Source: Geothrix edaphica
GTDB taxonomy: Bacteria; Acidobacteriota; Holophagae; Holophagales; Holophagaceae
Direction: 5' to 3'
DNA length: 64,000 nucleotides
Assembly: GCF_030268045.1 (NCBI RefSeq)
Contig: NZ_BSDC01000002.1
Span: 248,001 to 312,000 of the forward strand
The first letter of the stretch is position 1; each line of letters begins with the position of its first letter. Shown piece after piece: positions 61,501-64,000 of the stretch. The notes under the pieces were generated by a model. The model was not told where the DNA came from, made no database searches, and worked only from the letters and a program-made list of their open reading frames with translations. The position numbers were made by a program, and so were the translations under genes.

Positions 61501-63244
61501 ATTTTCCTTCCAGCCAGACCTTCATCGCTTCGGGTTTCATGAAACCCATGTAGCGGCGCAGCTCGCGGCCCTCTGCATCCAAGAGGACCACGGTGGGATA
61601 ACCGGCAATCTTGAGATTCTGGGCCAGGTCCTTCCGCTTGGCGTAGGTGTCGATGCGGATGGGCACCGCGTTCTGGCTGATCCACTGTTTCACAGCGGCA
61701 TCGGGCCAGGTCTTCTCGTCCAGCTCCTTGCACTGGGCGCACCAGTCCGCGTAGATGTCCACCAGCACCAGCTTGTGCTCGACCTTGGCCTTGGCCAGCG
61801 CGCCTTCGAGGTCCTGTTCCATCCAGCCGGCATGCTCGTCCTGGACCGCCACGGCCGCGCCGCCCTTGGGCAGCAGGTCCACCTTCAGGTAGGTCTCGAC
61901 GGTCCGCACACCCAGCAGCAGGGCCAGCGCCAGCATCAGGAGGGCGAAGCCCTTCCGCAGCTGGCCCACCAGCCCTTCGGCCGCCTCGAAGGCGCCGAAC
62001 ACCGCCGCGCCCGCAAGCATCACGAGGGTCCACATGGCGAAGTTCGCCCAGTCCGGCACCACGAGCCGCACGTTCCAGGCCGCGAAGCCCAGCACCACCA
62101 GGCCCATGCCCTGCTTGAACCGCGTGAGCCACTCGCCGCTCTTGGGCAGCGCCGCCGAGAAAGTGCCCACCGCCAGGAACAGCACGCCCATGCCCAGGGC
62201 GAAGACGAAGAGCTTGAGGCCGCCCATGAAGACGTCGCCCTGCTGGGCGATGCCCACCAGCACCGCGCCAATCACGGGCCCCACGCAGGGCGCCGACAGG
62301 GGCCCCAGCACCAGGCCCATGAGGAAGGCGCCTCCAAAACCCTTCCGGGACCCATCCCCCTGCAGCTTCAGCGCGAGGCCCTGGGGCAGGGCGATCTCGA
62401 AGGCCCCGAAGAGCGACAGCGCGAAAGCCGCGAAGAGCAGCGAGACGGGGATGAGGAAGGCCGGCTTCTGCGCGAAGGCCCCGAAGGCCGCTCCGCTGCG
62501 GGCCGCCAGGACGCCCAGCGTCGTGTAGGTCACGGCCATGCCCAGCACCAGCATGGCCGACAGCGCGAAACCCCGGGCCTTGCCACTGCCCTTGGCCCCC
62601 ACGATGGCCATGGTGATGGGGATCATCGGGTACACGCAGGGCGTCAGCGAGGCGCCCATGCCCGCCAGGAAGACCAGGACCAGGGACCAGACTAGGCCCG
62701 AGTGCCCGGATGCGGGCGCAGGCGTGGCCGCCTGCGCCGGGGGAAGAGATGAAGCCAGAGGGGCCGTAGGCTCCGCCGTTTTTTCCACCGGAGAAACCGC
62801 AGGTTTCTCCGCCGCCACGGCCGCGGGCGCGGCACTCGGAATCTCCGACGCCTTCACCTCCAGTGTCCGCGTGGTGGGCGGGAAACAGACGCCGCCTTCG
62901 CCCTCGGTGCAGGGCTGGTAGGTGACCTCCAGCTTCACCGTGCCCGCGAGGCCTTCGCCGCGCACCGGGATGCGCACGGTGCCGTGCCAGATGCCGTCGC
63001 CGATCTCGTCCTTGGCATCCGTGGCGGGCAGGGGCCCGACCTTCACGGCCCCCGGCCCGCCCTTCTTCGCCACTTCCATGAACGAAGCCTTCAGGTGGGC
63101 CCCCGCGGGCACCTTGAGCACCACGGCCCCCTTCTGGAAGGCCAGGCTCACACTCCCCATGGCATCGAAGGCGGGATCCGCCCTCTGGGCCCAGGCGACC
63201 GCCGTCAGCAGCAGGCTCAACAGCAGCGTGGTCAGGCTCCGCAT
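61499..63244 (-). CDS. dsbD: Thiol:disulfide interchange protein DsbD
   Basis: DsbD carries reducing power from cytoplasmic thioredoxin across the membrane. The 581-residue protein has a signal peptide, an N-terminal immunoglobulin-like domain with a Cys pair (TYQPCTEGEGGVCFPPTTRT), an eight-helix core with GASLTPCVYPMIPITMAIVG and LGPLSAPCVGPVIGAVLVG, and a C-terminal thioredoxin domain with YADWCAQCKELDEKTW. The ATG at 63244 follows GGAGGACCC. Its periplasmic client is probably the TlpA-like protein next door. Confidence 0.94.
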   Translation of the reverse strand: MRSLTTLLLSLLLTAVAWAQRADPAFDAMGSVSLAFQKGAVVLKVPAGAHLKASFMEVAKKGGPGAVKVGPLPATDAKDEIGDGIWHGTVRIPVRGEGLAGTVKLEVTYQPCTEGEGGVCFPPTTRTLEVKASEIPSAAPAAVAAEKPAVSPVEKTAEPTAPLASSLPPAQAATPAPASGHSGLVWSLVLVFLAGMGASLTPCVYPMIPITMAIVGAKGSGKARGFALSAMLVLGMAVTYTTLGVLAARSGAAFGAFAQKPAFLIPVSLLFAAFALSLFGAFEIALPQGLALKLQGDGSRKGFGGAFLMGLVLGPLSAPCVGPVIGAVLVGIAQQGDVFMGGLKLFVFALGMGVLFLAVGTFSAALPKSGEWLTRFKQGMGLVVLGFAAWNVRLVVPDWANFAMWTLVMLAGAAVFGAFEAAEGLVGQLRKGFALLMLALALLLGVRTVETYLKVDLLPKGGAAVAVQDEHAGWMEQDLEGALAKAKVEHKLVLVDIYADWCAQCKELDEKTWPDAAVKQWISQNAVPIRIDTYAKRKDLAQNLKIAGYPTVVLLDAEGRELRRYMGFMKPEAMKVWLEGK

Positions 63245-63329
63245 GGGTCCTCCAGGAAGGCCCATCTTACATGGCCCCATGGCGGCCGCTCCACCGGCCA
63301 CCGCAGTGGAGACCCAGAGCTGGCTTGGA

Positions 63330-63806
63330 TCAGGAGAACCCGCCGGCCGCCCGCTGGACGAAGTTCTGGAGCCCCATCTGGCCGATGAGATCCAGCTGGG
63401 TCTCCAGCCAGTCCACGTGTTCCTCCTCGCTCTCCAGGATGTCCTGGCAGAGGTCGCGGCTCACATAGTCGCGGATGCCCTCGGCGTAGGCGATGGCCTC
63501 GCGCAGGTCCTTCATGGCGTCCATCTCCAGGGCCAGGTCCCCCTCCAGGATCTCCTTGGGGTTCTGGCCGATGCGGAGCTTGTTCAGGTCCTGCATGCTG
63601 GGCAGGCCCTCCAGGAAGAGGATCCGCTCCACCAGCCGGTCCGCATGCTTCATCTCGTCGATGGATTCCTTGTACTCGTGCTCGCCCATCTCCTTCAGGC
63701 CCCAGTTCCGGCACATGCGGGCGTGGAGGAAGTACTGGTTGATGGCCGTGAGCTCGTTGCGGAGGAGCCGGTTCAGGTGCTGGATGACCGTGGCGTCGCC
63801 TTGCAT
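63330..63806 (-). CDS. bfr: Bacterioferritin
   Basis: The 158-residue four-helix protein stores iron. Ferroxidase residues appear in [36 protein letters not shown] and [17 protein letters not shown]. Met52 in DEMKHAD is the heme ligand position of bacterioferritins. Together with the encapsulated ferritin it gives the cell two iron-storage systems. The ATG follows GGGGAGGCCCC. Confidence 0.95.
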   Translation of the reverse strand: MQGDATVIQHLNRLLRNELTAINQYFLHARMCRNWGLKEMGEHEYKESIDEMKHADRLVERILFLEGLPSMQDLNKLRIGQNPKEILEGDLALEMDAMKDLREAIAYAEGIRDYVSRDLCQDILESEEEHVDWLETQLDLIGQMGLQNFVQRAAGGFS

Positions 63807-63866
63807 GGGGCCTCCCCTGGAAAGGGGCTCACGATAGCGACTTTTGCCGGTTCTTCACAACGCCTT

Positions 63867-64000
63867 TCAGCTGGCCTTGGCGATTTCGGCCGGTTCACCC
63901 CAGGCGGGCCGGCAGCGGCCGCGGCAGCCCCACGGCGTGGCCAGCGGATCCAGGGCCACGCCCACGGGCTCTCCGGCCCGGATGGCGAGGACCGCCTCCG
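63867..64000 (-). CDS. C-terminal end of an unidentified gene (cut by window edge)
   Basis: A minus-strand frame enters from the edge and ends at TGA 63867. The visible 44 residues end WGEPAEIAKAS and include the cysteine pair GCRGRCRP. Codon use is like the neighbours. No family is recognised. The 60-bp gap to bfr should hold the bfr promoter. Confidence 0.45.
   Translation of the reverse strand, partial: EAVLAIRAGEPVGVALDPLATPWGCRGRCRPAWGEPAEIAKAS

Overview
The window is 64 kb of very GC-rich bacterial chromosome with dense genes, short gaps and strong third-position G/C bias. The gene content points to a respiring Gram-negative bacterium: respiratory nitrate reductase with two NarK carriers, complex I genes, KDO synthesis (kdsA), TonB-domain and lipoproteins, DsbD, and encapsulin with encapsulated ferritin. 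Protein styles resemble Acidobacteriota of the Holophaga/Geothrix type, but that assignment is inference from remembered family resemblance, not a search. There is no phage, insertion-sequence transposase or CRISPR array.

Layout. 1-7.6 kb is a nitrate-respiration island: narG (cut by the window edge) behind a diheme cytochrome c on the minus strand; on the plus strand an Rrf2 regulator, two NarK transporters and moeA; then a Crp/Fnr-type regulator. Two Crp/Fnr-like palindromes lie upstream of narK and of the regulator. 7.7-13.4 kb holds efp, tRNA-Val, an aminotransferase, a YeiH-type exporter, a gamma carbonic anhydrase and a PseG-like protein. 13.4-16.8 kb is a translation block (rplM, rpsI, rpsB, tsf, pyrH). 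16.8-21.1 kb holds an FAD-linked oxidase, a phosphodiesterase and a hybrid histidine kinase. 21.1-26.1 kb is a translationally coupled thrA-thrB-thrC operon with a threonine-rich leader peptide and attenuator. 26.1-34.7 kb is mixed metabolism: an ATP/ADP-carrier-like protein, a Tat-exported epimerase, a CBS protein, a carboxyltransferase plus biotin carrier, argF and secreted proteins. 34.8-41.2 kb carries nuoABCD and nuoEF, separated by a divergent yceI/marR pair. 41.3-44.8 kb is a small type II fatty-acid/polyketide-like cluster (ACP, dehydratase, ketosynthase, ketosynthase-like partner lacking the Cys) plus a SPOR protein. 44.9-51.7 kb holds an NFACT protein, a response regulator-diguanylate cyclase and a DUF2339/DUF3999 pair. 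51.7-53.5 kb is a superoxide dismutase, encapsulated ferritin and encapsulin operon. 53.7-64 kb holds a transporter, Lrp, kdsA, an acetyltransferase, a two-TonB-domain protein, an Mtd1-like methylene-THF dehydrogenase, an endonuclease III/BtuF-like fusion frame, TlpA, DsbD and bacterioferritin.

The most unusual signal is structural. Three minus-strand genes (efp, nuoD and the NFACT gene) have a second copy of their last 8-16 codons, with its own stop codon, about 105-150 bp downstream. The copies differ mainly at synonymous or conservative positions. The spacers contain GC-rich hairpins, and in two loci they share a recognisable sequence (ATCGCC-nnn-GGCGATACGC). In the efp locus the terminator lies beyond the displaced copy. 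This looks like repeated insertion or recombination at gene 3' ends that replaces the coding tail with an equivalent one, leaving the old tail stranded. A separate 270-bp element with perfect 19-bp terminal inverted repeats lies upstream of nuoE.
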